In this document: positions 18,102 to 27,352 of the stretch, one piece after another
Numbering within the stretch: position 1 is the first letter of the stretch
Layout: every line of letters begins with the position of its first letter
DNA from: Solwaraspora sp. WMMA2065
Lineage (GTDB): Bacteria; Actinomycetota; Actinomycetes; Mycobacteriales; Micromonosporaceae
NCBI RefSeq assembly: GCF_030345075.1
Contig: NZ_CP128361.1
Location: 2,604,001 to 2,668,000, forward strand
Length of the DNA stretch: 64,000 nt
Reading direction: 5' to 3'
The notes under the pieces: model-generated
What the model was told of the DNA's origin: nothing
Database searches by the model: none
What the model saw: the letters and a program-made list of their open reading frames with translations, nothing else
Made by a program: the position numbers and the translations under genes

Positions 18102-19526
18102 GTGTTCGCCAATCCCGAGGAACTACTGCGGTACCTCAAAGACGAGGGCGTGAAATTCGTCGACGTACGCTTCTGTGACCTGCCCGGCGTGATGCAGCAC
18201 TTCAACTTGCCGGTCGAGTCGGTCGACGAGGACATTTTCACCACCGGCCTCGCCTTCGACGGGTCTTCGATCCGTGGTTTCCAGGCGATCCACGAGTCGG
18301 ACATGCTGCTGCTGCCGGATGTCGCCACCGCATTCATCGACCCGTTCCGGATCGAGAAGACGCTGGCGCTCAACTTCTTCATCCACGACCCGTTCACCCG
18401 GGAGGCGTACTCCCGGGACCCGCGTAACGTGGCCAAGAAGGCGGAGGCCTACCTGGCGGCGAGCGGCATCGCCGACACCGCCTACTTCGGACCCGAGGCG
18501 GAGTTCTACATCTTCGACTCGATCCGCCACGAGACCTCCGCGAACCAGGCCTACTACTACATCGACTCGATCGAGGGCTGGTGGAACAGCGGTCGCGAGG
18601 AAGAGGGCGGCAACCGCGGGTACAAGACCAACTACAAGGGCGGCTACTTCCCGGTGCCGCCGGTCGACCACTACGCCGACCTGCGTGACAAGATCGTCCG
18701 CAAGCTGATCGACACCGGCTTCACCGTGGAGCGGTCGCACCACGAGGTCGGCACCGCCGGCCAGGCCGAGATCAACTACAAGTTCTCCACCCTGCTGCAC
18801 GCCGGCGACCAGCTGCAGCTGTTCAAGTACATCGTCAAGAACACCGCCTGGGCCAGCGGCAAGACCGCGACCTTCATGCCGAAGCCGCTGTTCGGCGACA
18901 ACGGCTCCGGCATGCACACCCACCAGAGCCTCTGGCTCAACGGCGAGCCGCTGTTCTACGACGAGACCGGCTACGCCGGCCTGTCGGACACCGCCCGCTG
19001 GTACATCGGCGGTCTGCTGCACCACGCGCCGTCGCTGCTGGCCTTCACCAACCCGACGGTCAACTCCTACCGTCGACTGGTGCCGGGCTTCGAAGCACCG
19101 GTCAACCTGGTGTACTCGCAGCGCAACCGGTCCGCCTGTACCCGGATCCCGGTCACCGGCAGCAACGCCAAGGCCAAGCGGGTCGAGTTCCGGGTGCCGG
19201 ATCCGTCGGCGAACGTCTACCTGGCCTTCTCCGCCATGCTGATGGCCGGCCTGGACGGCATCAAGAGCAAGATCGAGCCGCCGACGCCGATCGACAAGGA
19301 CCTGTACGACCTGCCGCCGGAGGAGTGGGGCAACGTCAAGCAGGTGCCGGGTTCGCTGCCGGCCGTGCTGGACTCGCTGGAGGCCGACCACGACTTCCTG
19401 CTCGAGGGTGGGGTCTTCACGCCGGACCTCATCTCCACCTGGGTCGACTGGAAGCGGTCCAACGAGGTCGACCCGGTCCGCCTGCGGCCGACCCCGCACG
19501 AGTTCGCGATGTACTTCGACTGCTGA
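18102..19526 (+). CDS. glnA: GlnA, type I glutamine synthetase
   Basis: The 474-residue subunit of the dodecameric glutamine synthetase that joins ammonia and glutamate using ATP. Family landmarks are [18 protein letters not shown], the ATP-binding region [18 protein letters not shown] and [10 protein letters not shown]. Tyr402 in [10 protein letters not shown] is the adenylylation site, so this is the adenylylated class and the target of GlnE encoded at 21.1-24.2 kb. The GTG at 18102 follows AGGAGG and fits the family start [17 protein letters not shown] GlnR box lies upstream and a terminator hairpin downstream. Confidence 0.97.
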   Translation: MFANPEELLRYLKDEGVKFVDVRFCDLPGVMQHFNLPVESVDEDIFTTGLAFDGSSIRGFQAIHESDMLLLPDVATAFIDPFRIEKTLALNFFIHDPFTREAYSRDPRNVAKKAEAYLAASGIADTAYFGPEAEFYIFDSIRHETSANQAYYYIDSIEGWWNSGREEEGGNRGYKTNYKGGYFPVPPVDHYADLRDKIVRKLIDTGFTVERSHHEVGTAGQAEINYKFSTLLHAGDQLQLFKYIVKNTAWASGKTATFMPKPLFGDNGSGMHTHQSLWLNGEPLFYDETGYAGLSDTARWYIGGLLHHAPSLLAFTNPTVNSYRRLVPGFEAPVNLVYSQRNRSACTRIPVTGSNAKAKRVEFRVPDPSANVYLAFSAMLMAGLDGIKSKIEPPTPIDKDLYDLPPEEWGNVKQVPGSLPAVLDSLEADHDFLLEGGVFTPDLISTWVDWKRSNEVDPVRLRPTPHEFAMYFDC

Positions 19527-19555
19527 TTCCGGCCGCGCCGGTCCAGCAGTGGGCG

Positions 19556-19595
19556 ACGGCGGTGGGGGCGGGCCTCGGCTCGCCCCCACCGCCGT
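19556..19595. terminator. Hairpin after glnA
   Basis: Perfect 15-bp arms (19556-19570 and 19581-19595) with a ten-base loop lie 30 bp past the glnA stop and are followed by TTTCG. They lie between convergent glnA and the membrane mannosyltransferase gene and could serve both. Confidence 0.75.
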
Positions 19596-19625
19596 TTCGT
19601 TGCCCGGACCTCCTCCAGCCGCCCG

Positions 19626-21128
19626 TCAGCTCGCCCCGGGGCGCCGGGCGGACCGGACCGCCCGCACCACCAGCACCACGATCAGGGCGCACATGGCGAC
19701 CGTGCCCGGCGCCTTGGTGAGCGCGGCGACCCCCGTGCCGTCCGGCAGGACCAGGAAACCGGCGACCGCCACCGGCGCCAGAAACCACCCGGTGCGGTAC
19801 GCGGCACCGGCCAGCAGCGCCAACGGCCAGCTGAGGTACCACGGGTAGACGACCGGCGCGGCAAGCACCGTGGCGGCCAACGCCAGCCCCGCCCCGAACA
19901 CCACGGTCCCCCGGTCCCAGGTCTGCGGTGGGCCGACGGAGTCCGCCACCGGCACGGCACGACTGTCCGGGCCCCGCCAGCCGGCCAACGGTCCACCGCC
20001 ACGCCACACCCGCCACCACAGCCACATCAGGAAGCCGGCGAGCAGCGCCAGGCCCACCGCGCGGGCCGGCCCGACCGCGTCCAGTCGCACCCCGAACAGC
20101 CGCCCCAGGTAGTCGATCAGCAGCCCGACGGCGGTCGGCGGCGAAATCCACTGCCGCGAGTCGCCGCTGTGGGTCAGCCCGTCCACCCAGCCCAGGCCGA
20201 GCCCGGACAGCACGGTGGTGGCTGTGACCGCGCCGACCACCCCCGCCACCACCAGCGCCCCGGCCCGCACCAGGGCGGCCGGGCGGCGCGGCCCGGCCAC
20301 CGCGAGTGCCGCCGCGAACGGCACCACCACCAGCGCGGTCGCCTTCACCGCGACGGCCAGCCCGAGCAGCAGCCCGCCGGCGACGGCCGCCATCGCGGGC
20401 CGGCGGGCCGATCCGGCGGCGATCACCCACAGCGCCGCGACCAGCAGGCCGACCATCAACGCGTCGTTGTGCGCCCCCGACACCAGGTGGATGAGCACCA
20501 CCGGGCAGCCGACGGTCAACCACAGCGCCCGGCCGGCCGGCAGGCCGCACCTGGCGGCCAGGCCGGGCAGCGCAACCGCCACCAGCACCAGCCCGGCCAC
20601 GGCGGTCAACCGCAACGCCAGCAGGGCGCCGGTCAGGCCGGCACCGACCGCCACCGCCAGCCCGGCGAGCCAGACGAACAGCGGCCCGTACGGGGCCGGG
20701 GTGTCGCGCCACAGCGGGGCGACCGCGTCGACCCAGGGACAGCCCTGCCCGGTCACCCCGGCGTACGGGTCGCCGCCGTCGCGCAGGATCCAGCCCTGGC
20801 AGGCGTACGAGTAGGCATCCCGGCTGCCCAGCGGCGGTGCCACCAGCAGCGGCACCACCCAGAGGCCGACGGTGGTCAACGCCCACTGTACCGACGGCAC
20901 GCCGTGCTGGGCCGACCACCAGGCCCACGTCATCGCGCCGGTGCCGGCGGCCCAGGCGAGCACGCTGAGCACGCCGGTTCCGCTGGTGAAGACCGCCCAG
21001 CCGGCGGCCGGTGGTTCGGGCAGCGCGCCGCCCAGGCCGGCGGCGACCGCGAGGGCGACCGCGCCGGCCAGGCCGACGTAGCGGATGAGGTGGTACCGCG
21101 TCCCGGGCTCGCCGCAGCGGTCAGGCAC
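19626..21128 (-). CDS. MptB-like polyprenol-phosphomannose-dependent alpha-1,6-mannosyltransferase
   Basis: A 500-residue protein with about 12 membrane segments. The first large loop contains SRDAYSYACQGWILRDGGDPYAGV and TPAPYGPLFVWLAG, the acidic/aromatic motifs of GT-C mannosyltransferases of the MptA/MptB type that elongate mannan chains outside the membrane from polyprenyl-phosphomannose. The GTG start lies inside the last codons of glnE (eight-base overlap), so it is translated with glnE. Family assignment is fairly firm; the acceptor glycan is not known. Confidence 0.75.
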   Translation of the reverse strand: MPDRCGEPGTRYHLIRYVGLAGAVALAVAAGLGGALPEPPAAGWAVFTSGTGVLSVLAWAAGTGAMTWAWWSAQHGVPSVQWALTTVGLWVVPLLVAPPLGSRDAYSYACQGWILRDGGDPYAGVTGQGCPWVDAVAPLWRDTPAPYGPLFVWLAGLAVAVGAGLTGALLALRLTAVAGLVLVAVALPGLAARCGLPAGRALWLTVGCPVVLIHLVSGAHNDALMVGLLVAALWVIAAGSARRPAMAAVAGGLLLGLAVAVKATALVVVPFAAALAVAGPRRPAALVRAGALVVAGVVGAVTATTVLSGLGLGWVDGLTHSGDSRQWISPPTAVGLLIDYLGRLFGVRLDAVGPARAVGLALLAGFLMWLWWRVWRGGGPLAGWRGPDSRAVPVADSVGPPQTWDRGTVVFGAGLALAATVLAAPVVYPWYLSWPLALLAGAAYRTGWFLAPVAVAGFLVLPDGTGVAALTKAPGTVAMCALIVVLVVRAVRSARRPGAS

Positions 21129-24100
21129 CGAGGACCCGCTCCGCCGCGGCCCGGCAGCGGCGGGCGGTCCGCAGGTAGTCGTCTAGGAACTGGCCGGGGT
21201 CGGTGCCGCCGAGCAACCGGACCACCCCGGCCAGCTCGGCACCGTGCCGGGGCAGCTGGTCGGTGGCCCGGCCCCGGACCAGCATCAACGCGTCGCGGAC
21301 CCGGGAGGCGAGGACCCAACCGTCGCGCAGCGCGGTCGCGTCGGCCCGGTCGACCAGGTCGGCGTCACGGGCCGCAGCCAGCGCGACCAGGGTACGGGTG
21401 TCACGCAGCGCCGGCACCGCGTGCCCGTGCCGCAGCTGGGTCAGCTGCACCGCCCATTCGACGTCGGCGAGCCCGCCCCGGCCGAGCTTGGTATGGGTGG
21501 CCGGGTCGGCGCCGCGCGGCAGTCGTTCGGTCTCCACCCGGGCCTTGATCCGGCGGATCTCGACGACCTGCTCCCGGCTCAACCCGCCGGCCGGGTAGCG
21601 GACCGGGTCGGCGACGGCGACGAACTCCTCGCCCAGCGACGGGTCGCCGCAGACGAACCGGGCCCGCAGCAGCGCCTGCGCCTCCCACACCTTCGCCCAC
21701 CGGGCGTAGTACTGGGCGTACGCCGCGAGGCTGCGCACCAGCGGCCCCTGCCGGCCCTCGGGGCGCAGGTCGGCGTCCACCCCGAGCGGCGGGTCGGGGG
21801 CCGGCATGCCGAGCAGTCGGCGCAGCTCCTCGGCGACCGCGCGGGCGGCCGCGCTGGCCTCGTCGTCGGCGAGGCCGGGCGGCGGGTCGTAGACGAAGAG
21901 CACGTCGGCGTCGGAGGAGTAGCTCATCTCGTACCCGCCGAGGCGGCCCATGCCGATGATCGCGAACCGCAGACCGCCCGGCGGCGGCACGGTCTCGACC
22001 GCGACCCGCAGCGCGGCGGCGAGCGTGGCGTCGGCCACGGCGGACAGCCCGGCACCGACGGCGGCCACTTCGAGCCGGCCCCGGGCCTCCCGGGCCGGGG
22101 CCAGAGCGCCGGCCCGGTTGAGCACGTCGGCGCAGGCCAGCCGGAGCAGTTCGCGGCGGCGCAGGGCCCGCACGGCGCGGACCGCCTGGACCGGATCCGG
22201 CGGCTCGCCGCCACCGCTGCCGAGGTGGCGGGCCGCGGCGGCGCCGAAGCCGGTGCGCAGCACCGCCGCGTCGCGCGGGGTGAGCTCGGCGTCGGACGCC
22301 AGCATCCGCAGCGCCTCGGGCTCGCGGGCCAGCAGGTCGGCTGCGTACCGGGACAGCCCGAGAGTGCGGGCGAGCCGGCCGGCTACCAGGCCTTCGTCGC
22401 GCAGCAGCCGCAGATACCAGGGGGTGCTGCCGAGCTTGTCGGACACCTGCCGGTAGCTCAGCAGCCCTCGGTCCGGCTGGGGGGCGTCGGCGAACTCCTG
22501 CAGCAGCACCGGTAGCAACGTGCGCTGGATGGCGGCGGTCCGGGAGACGCCGCCGGTGAGGGCCTCCAGGTGCCGCAGCGCCCCGGCCGGGTCGGCGAAG
22601 CCCAGCACCTCGAGCCGACGCCGGGCGGCCTGCGGGGTCATCCGCAGCGACTCGGCCGGCACCCGGGCGACGGATTCGAGCAGCGGCCGGTAGAGCAGTT
22701 TGGCATGCAGGCGGCGTACCTCGGTGGCGTGACTGACCCAGTCGGCCCGGAACGCCTCGACGACGTCGGTTTCGGGGGTCGAGGCGTAGCCGAGGGCCTG
22801 GGCGAGCCAGCGCAGCGCCACCGGGTCGGCCGGCACGGTGTGGGTACGGCGCAGCCCCTGCAGTTGCAGCCGGTGCTCGACACCGCGCAGGAACCGGTAG
22901 CCACGCAGCAACGCCTCGCCGTCGGCGCGGCCGACGTACCCGCCGGCGACCAGGGCCCGCAGGGTGGGCAGCGTGCCGGGGGCCCGCAGCGTCTCGTCGA
23001 CCCGACCATGCACCAGCTGCAGCAGCTGGACGGCGAACTCGATGTCGCGCAGCCCGCCGGGGCCGCGTTTGATCTCGCGTTCCAGCTCGCGGGGCGGGAC
23101 GTTCTCGATGATCCGGCGGCGCATGGCCCGCACGTCCTCGACCGCCTCCGGACGCTCGGCGGCGTGCCAGACCAGCGGCGACAGCAGCCGAATCCACTCC
23201 TGCGCGAGGTCACGGTCGCCGGCCGCCGGCCGGGCCTTGAGTAACGCCTGGAACTCCCAGGTCCGGGCCCACCGCTGGTAGTAGGCGAGGTGGCTGGCGA
23301 GGGTACGGACCAACGGCCCCCGGTTGCCTTCCGGGCGCAGTGCGGCGTCCACCGGCCAGGCCACCAACCCGCAGATGTGGATCAACCGGGTGGCGACGGT
23401 GGTGGCGACCGTCAGGTCGGCGTCGTCGGCGGCGACGAAGATCACGTCCACGTCGGAGACGTAGTTCAGCTCGTCGCCGCCGCACTTGCCCATCGCCACC
23501 ACGGCGAGGCCGGGCGGATCGCTGCCGTCGGGCAGCTCGGCGACGGCGATGGCGTACGCGGCGGACAGGGTCGCGTCGGCCAGCGCGGACAACGCCGCCA
23601 TGGTCTGTTCGAGACACCGCCCGCCGGTCAGGTCGGCCGCCGCGATCCGCAGTAGGGCCAACCGGTACGCCCGGCGCAGCGCGGTGACTGCCGCCGCGCC
23701 GACCAGCGGGGTCGACGCGGCGTCGGCATCGGTGATGGCCGGGGCGACGTCGAGGACACCGTCGGCGGCGGGGGCCACTCCGTTCTCGGTGGCGAGCACC
23801 GACCACTGGTCCGGGTTGGCGACCAGATGGTCGCCGAGACTGGACGAGGCACCGAGGACGGCGATCAGCCGCCGACGTAGCCCCGGGTCGGCGTGCAGGG
23901 CGTCGAGCACCGGCGACCCGCCGGCACCGGCGCCACCGGTGCCGTTGCCGGTGTCGTCGTTGCCGGTGGCGGCGTCGCGCCGCTGCGCCTCGACGAGCCG
24001 GTGCAGCTGACGCAGCGCCAGATCGGGGTCGGCGGCCCGGGACAGCGCGGTCAACAGTTCGGCGGCCGGCGGGTCGACCGGCTGCTGCGCCTGCACCTGC

Positions 24101-24213
24101 CACAACCCGAGCCCGTCGGGGCCGAGCAGGTCGGCGGCCCGGACGGTGTCTGTACCGCTGACGTCGAAGCCGTACCGGGCGAGCCGGCCGGTGGCACTGG
24201 TCGGTCTGGTCAT
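21121..24213 (-). CDS. glnE: GlnE, bifunctional glutamine synthetase adenylyltransferase/deadenylylase
   Basis: A 1030-residue protein of usual size with two nucleotidyltransferase halves. The N-terminal half has GKCGGDELNYVSDVDVIFV and the C-terminal half GMGRLGGYEMSYSSDADVLFV. Each has the GG...D-x-D metal site; one adenylylates and the other deadenylylates the GlnA tyrosine. The ATG at 24213 gives MTRPTSATGRLARYGF, the usual actinobacterial start, and lies seven bases after the amidotransferase-like gene. It works on GlnA encoded 1.6 kb away. Confidence 0.96.
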   Translation of the reverse strand: MTRPTSATGRLARYGFDVSGTDTVRAADLLGPDGLGLWQVQAQQPVDPPAAELLTALSRAADPDLALRQLHRLVEAQRRDAATGNDDTGNGTGGAGAGGSPVLDALHADPGLRRRLIAVLGASSSLGDHLVANPDQWSVLATENGVAPAADGVLDVAPAITDADAASTPLVGAAAVTALRRAYRLALLRIAAADLTGGRCLEQTMAALSALADATLSAAYAIAVAELPDGSDPPGLAVVAMGKCGGDELNYVSDVDVIFVAADDADLTVATTVATRLIHICGLVAWPVDAALRPEGNRGPLVRTLASHLAYYQRWARTWEFQALLKARPAAGDRDLAQEWIRLLSPLVWHAAERPEAVEDVRAMRRRIIENVPPRELEREIKRGPGGLRDIEFAVQLLQLVHGRVDETLRAPGTLPTLRALVAGGYVGRADGEALLRGYRFLRGVEHRLQLQGLRRTHTVPADPVALRWLAQALGYASTPETDVVEAFRADWVSHATEVRRLHAKLLYRPLLESVARVPAESLRMTPQAARRRLEVLGFADPAGALRHLEALTGGVSRTAAIQRTLLPVLLQEFADAPQPDRGLLSYRQVSDKLGSTPWYLRLLRDEGLVAGRLARTLGLSRYAADLLAREPEALRMLASDAELTPRDAAVLRTGFGAAAARHLGSGGGEPPDPVQAVRAVRALRRRELLRLACADVLNRAGALAPAREARGRLEVAAVGAGLSAVADATLAAALRVAVETVPPPGGLRFAIIGMGRLGGYEMSYSSDADVLFVYDPPPGLADDEASAAARAVAEELRRLLGMPAPDPPLGVDADLRPEGRQGPLVRSLAAYAQYYARWAKVWEAQALLRARFVCGDPSLGEEFVAVADPVRYPAGGLSREQVVEIRRIKARVETERLPRGADPATHTKLGRGGLADVEWAVQLTQLRHGHAVPALRDTRTLVALAAARDADLVDRADATALRDGWVLASRVRDALMLVRGRATDQLPRHGAELAGVVRLLGGTDPGQFLDDYLRTARRCRAAAERVLGA

Positions 24214-24220
24214 CGGGGGC

Positions 24221-24979
24221 CTAACTGCCGAGCAGCGGAAGGGTCCGGGGGATGTCCGAGTCGGGCAGCTGGCCGAGGGCGAGCGCGGCGAACCGGACGG
24301 CGAACGGTTGCCAGACCTCCTCGATGTCACCGAGCACCTCGACGCAGGCGTCGACGACCACGTCGGCGGGCAGGCGCAGCTCGGTCAGGATGGTGGACCC
24401 AGCCGCCCAGGTGCTGACCATGTCCCGGTCGCACTCGATGTGGAACTGCAGCCCCCAGGCCCGGTCACCGAGGCGGAATGCCTGGTGGGGGTAGTGCGTG
24501 GAGGCGGCGAGCAGCACCGCGCCGTGGGGCAGCTCGGTGATCTCGTCGACGTGCCACTGCAGCACGTCGGGTGCGAGGGGCACAAACCGGAACAGCGGGT
24601 CGGTGGCGGCGGCGTCGCGCTTGCCGACCAGGGCGGGCCCGATCTCCGGGCCGGCGGCGCTGCGTTCGACGGTACCGGCGTGCGCGGTGGCGAGCAGGTG
24701 GGCACCGAGCCCGATGCCGAGGGTCGGGATCCGGTGGCGGACGGCCTTACGCAGCAGCCCTTCGACCGCAGGCAGCCAGCTGGCGGCCGGGTCGGGACCG
24801 ACGGCGGACGGCCGGCCGCCGAGGACGATCACCGCCGGTCGGTCGGCCAGGTCGGCCGGGACCGGGTCGTCGGCGTACGGGCGGCACACCTCGATCGGCA
24901 GGCCGGCTTCGGCGAGCCACTCCCCCAGCCGCCGCAGGTCGTCGGTCGGGTCGTTCTCGATCACCAGAGCGCTGCCCAC
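24221..24979 (-). CDS. Class I glutamine amidotransferase-like protein lacking the catalytic cysteine
   Basis: A 252-residue type 1 glutamine amidotransferase domain protein. The nucleophile elbow, normally G-I-C-L-G, reads GIGLGAHLLA with Gly at residue 90. The other triad residues, His180 and Glu182 in FHIE, are kept. Without the cysteine it should not hydrolyse glutamine, but it may still bind it. It is the first gene of an operon with glnE (seven-base gap) and the mannosyltransferase. Family membership is clear; the function is unknown and could be regulatory. Confidence 0.8.
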   Translation of the reverse strand: MGSALVIENDPTDDLRRLGEWLAEAGLPIEVCRPYADDPVPADLADRPAVIVLGGRPSAVGPDPAASWLPAVEGLLRKAVRHRIPTLGIGLGAHLLATAHAGTVERSAAGPEIGPALVGKRDAAATDPLFRFVPLAPDVLQWHVDEITELPHGAVLLAASTHYPHQAFRLGDRAWGLQFHIECDRDMVSTWAAGSTILTELRLPADVVVDACVEVLGDIEEVWQPFAVRFAALALGQLPDSDIPRTLPLLGS

Positions 24980-25054
24980 GTGTCGAGGCTATCCAATCGG
25001 CCGGGGCGGTGACCGTAGGTGGTGCCTGCGTGCTCGCGGTTGCGTACTCGTAAA

Positions 25055-25100
25055 ATCTGCTCGCTCGGACCGGGACCAGATCTGCTCGCTCGGACCGGGA
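25055..25100. repeat. Tandem direct repeat upstream of the LD-carboxypeptidase
   Basis: Two identical 21-bp copies (25055-25075 and 25080-25100), beginning ATCTGCTCGCTCGG, are separated by four bases. They lie between the divergent amidotransferase-like gene and the carboxypeptidase gene, so they could be regulator sites, but nothing proves this. Confidence 0.6.
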
Positions 25101-25121
25101 ACCTCGCGTAGTCTCGCGCCG

Positions 25122-26117
25122 GTGACCGACCCGCGACCGGCCGACCGCCGAGGTGGCGAGCCGCGTTCCCCAGCGGCTGAGCCGGTCCGGCCTGGAGCTG
25201 CAACGCTGCACCCGCCCGCGCTGCGCCCCGGCGACGAGGTCCGGATCGTGGCCCCGGGTGGGCCGGTCGCAGCGGAGCCGGTCGAGCGGGGGATGGCCGT
25301 GCTGGCCGGCTGGGGGCTGCGGCCCCGGTTGGGCCGGCACGCGCTGGGCCGGCACGGTTTCCTGGCCGGCACCGACCGGCAGCGGGCCGCCGACCTCGCC
25401 GAGGCGTTCGCCGATCCGGCGGTACGGGGCATCGTCTGCGCCCGGGGCGGCTACGGCACCCAGCGGGTGGTGGACCTGCTGGACATGGCGGCGGTACGCC
25501 GGGATCCGAAGGTCGTCTGCGGCTACTCGGACATCACCGCGCTGCACCTGGCGCTGTGGCGGGGTGCCCGGTTGGCGACGCTGCACGGGCCGGTGGCGGC
25601 CTGGGACGACGAGCGGACCCCGGCGGTGTCCGCCGGGTCGCTGCGCCGGGCTCTGATGGAGCCGGTGCCGACGGTGCTCACCCGGTCACCGGACGAGGCC
25701 GGCGCGACTGTGCTGGTGCCGGGTCGGGCCGACGGCACCCTGCTCGGCGGCAACCTGACCGTGCTCGCGGCCTCGGTGGGCACCGCCGACCTGCCGGACC
25801 TGACCGGGGCGATCCTGCTGATCGAGGAGATCGGTGAGCCGCCGTACCGGGTGGACCGGCTGCTCACCCAGCTGCGCCGGGCCGGTGCGCTGGAGCACCT
25901 GGCCGGGGTCGCGGTCGGCCAGTTCACCGACTGTGCCGACCGGCACGGGGTGGACGTCGCGCAGGTGCTGGGCGAGCGGCTGGGCGACCTCGGTGTACCG
26001 GTGCTCGGTGGGCTGCCGCTCGGGCACGGGCAGACCCCACGCACCGTCGGCCTCGGCGTACCAGCCACCCTCGACGCCGCCGCCGGCACCCTCACGGTCT
26101 CCCCCGCCGTGCGCTGA
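25122..26117 (+). CDS. LD-carboxypeptidase (peptidase S66, LdcA-like)
   Basis: A 331-residue serine peptidase of the S66 family, which trims the terminal D-Ala from murein tetrapeptides or processes related peptides. ALRPGDEVRIVAPGGPV is the N-terminal segment, CARGGYGTQRVVDLLD and VCGYSDITALHLAL follow, and GGLPLGHGQTPRTVGLGVPATLD contains the C-terminal catalytic His. The expected nucleophile serine is in the GYSDIT region. The GTG at 25122 was chosen from composition and the start VTDPRPADRR; there is no strong Shine-Dalgarno. Confidence 0.85.
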   Translation: MTDPRPADRRGGEPRSPAAEPVRPGAATLHPPALRPGDEVRIVAPGGPVAAEPVERGMAVLAGWGLRPRLGRHALGRHGFLAGTDRQRAADLAEAFADPAVRGIVCARGGYGTQRVVDLLDMAAVRRDPKVVCGYSDITALHLALWRGARLATLHGPVAAWDDERTPAVSAGSLRRALMEPVPTVLTRSPDEAGATVLVPGRADGTLLGGNLTVLAASVGTADLPDLTGAILLIEEIGEPPYRVDRLLTQLRRAGALEHLAGVAVGQFTDCADRHGVDVAQVLGERLGDLGVPVLGGLPLGHGQTPRTVGLGVPATLDAAAGTLTVSPAVR

Positions 26118-26233
26118 CCTGAGCTGGCCGGACTCTCAGCCCACTGACAGCTTCGGCACGGGTTGCGTTGAGGGCGGCCGGGCACCGTCGGTCAGGTCAT
26201 CGCACCACACCGAGACGACATCCGGAGGTCGAC

Positions 26234-26740
26234 TTGTCCAGAAGGATCACGAGGAAGCGGGCGCTCGCCGGCCTGGCTGCGGCGGGCGTGCTCAGCGTCG
26301 GGATCGCGGCGCCGACCATCGCCTTCGCGCAGGAGGGCGCCGAGCCGAGTGCAAGTGCCAGCGCCGACGGATCGACCGGCGAGGAGCGCCGGGCGGCGAA
26401 GACGACCGAGTTGGCTGAGGCGCTGGCCGCGGAACTCGGCGTCTCCGCCGACGACGTCACCGCCGCCCTGGAGAAGGTCCGTGAGGAGCGGGCCGGCGAC
26501 CGGCCCGAACGCGGAGATCGGCCGGAGGGGACGGCCGACCGGCAGGCCGCGCTGCAGGAGCGGCTCGACGCGGCGGTCGCCGATGGGAAGCTCACCCGGG
26601 CCGAGGCCGACGCGGCGCTCAAGGCGTACGAGGAAGGGGTGCTCGCCGGCCCCGGACGCGGCGGTGGTCCGGGCCGTGGCGGCCCGATGGGCGGTACGGA
26701 CGAGGAGCCGAACGCCGCCGAGTCGCCGGACGGCACCTGA
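26234..26740 (+). CDS. Small secreted protein with charged repeats
   Basis: A 168-residue protein with a TTG start after GGAGGT. The N-terminus has a basic stretch, a hydrophobic core (ALAGLAAAGVLSVGIAAPTIAF) and a likely cleavage site at AFAQ, so it should be exported. The mature part is highly charged, with LAAELGVSADDVTAALEKVREE and a DRQAALQERLDAAVADGKLT stretch of the short helical type in many actinobacterial secreted proteins, and ends in a Gly-rich tail. No enzymatic motif is seen. Confidence 0.75.
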   Translation: MSRRITRKRALAGLAAAGVLSVGIAAPTIAFAQEGAEPSASASADGSTGEERRAAKTTELAEALAAELGVSADDVTAALEKVREERAGDRPERGDRPEGTADRQAALQERLDAAVADGKLTRAEADAALKAYEEGVLAGPGRGGGPGRGGPMGGTDEEPNAAESPDGT

Positions 26741-26761
26741 CCCGATCCCGCCCCCGAAAGG

Positions 26762-26806
26762 TCCTGGCGCCGGAACGCCCTTCGCGGGGTTGCTCCGGCG
26801 CCAGGA
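26762..26806. terminator. Bidirectional terminator hairpin
   Basis: Perfect 13-bp arms (26762-26774 and 26794-26806) with a 19-base loop lie between the convergent secreted-protein and DUF350 genes. Confidence 0.75.
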
Positions 26807-26850
26807 TCGTCTTCGCGCCGGCCGGCGGCGGACGGGGACGACGAGCCGGC

Positions 26851-27276
26851 TCAGGCGATGCAGGCGCAGACGATCAGGGCGGCGCCGAAGTGCGACGCGG
26901 CGCTGACCCGGGCGGCGGGGTGCGGCTCGTCGGAGCAGACCACCGCGCCGAGCCGGCCGGGGGTCAGCCAGTCGAGCACGGCGAAGGCCAACGCCATGAT
27001 GCCGAGCCCGATCAGTCCGAAGAGGACTGTCGAGGCGAGCCCTTTGGTGAACGACGGGTAGCTCGTCAGGATCGCGGTGAAGACGATGCCGGCGACGCCG
27101 AGCTGGTTGGCGGCGAGCAGCAGCGCCGCGTTGCCGTTGCGCTGAACCCAGATCAGCTCGCGCAACTTCCCAGGGGTGAGCCAGTCGACCACCACGAAGC
27201 CGGCCGCCATCAGAGCGACGCCGACCGCTCCGAAGACGATGCTCTGCCAAGCTCCGGTGAGCAGATCCTCCAGCAC
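26851..27276 (-). CDS. DUF350 membrane protein
   Basis: A 141-residue protein with four membrane helices in two similar halves; both halves contain the phrase DWLTPGKL or DWLTPGRL. This duplicated layout is typical of DUF350 (UPF0719). GTG start after GGGAGG. It follows glnA2 on the same strand with a 76-bp gap. The family has no firm biochemical role. Confidence 0.85.
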   Translation of the reverse strand: MLEDLLTGAWQSIVFGAVGVALMAAGFVVVDWLTPGKLRELIWVQRNGNAALLLAANQLGVAGIVFTAILTSYPSFTKGLASTVLFGLIGLGIMALAFAVLDWLTPGRLGAVVCSDEPHPAARVSAASHFGAALIVCACIA

Positions 27277-27352
27277 GCACGTTCCTCCCGATCGGGTCGC
27301 CGCGGGGGCGGCGAGTGTCGGGAGGGACGATAGCGTGGCGGCGCCAGCCTGC

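Noticed and set aside
24498-25121. Extending the LD-carboxypeptidase gene upstream to 24498
   Set aside because: The extra frame lies opposite the amidotransferase-like gene and has no LD-carboxypeptidase similarity; the GTG at 25122 fits the family.
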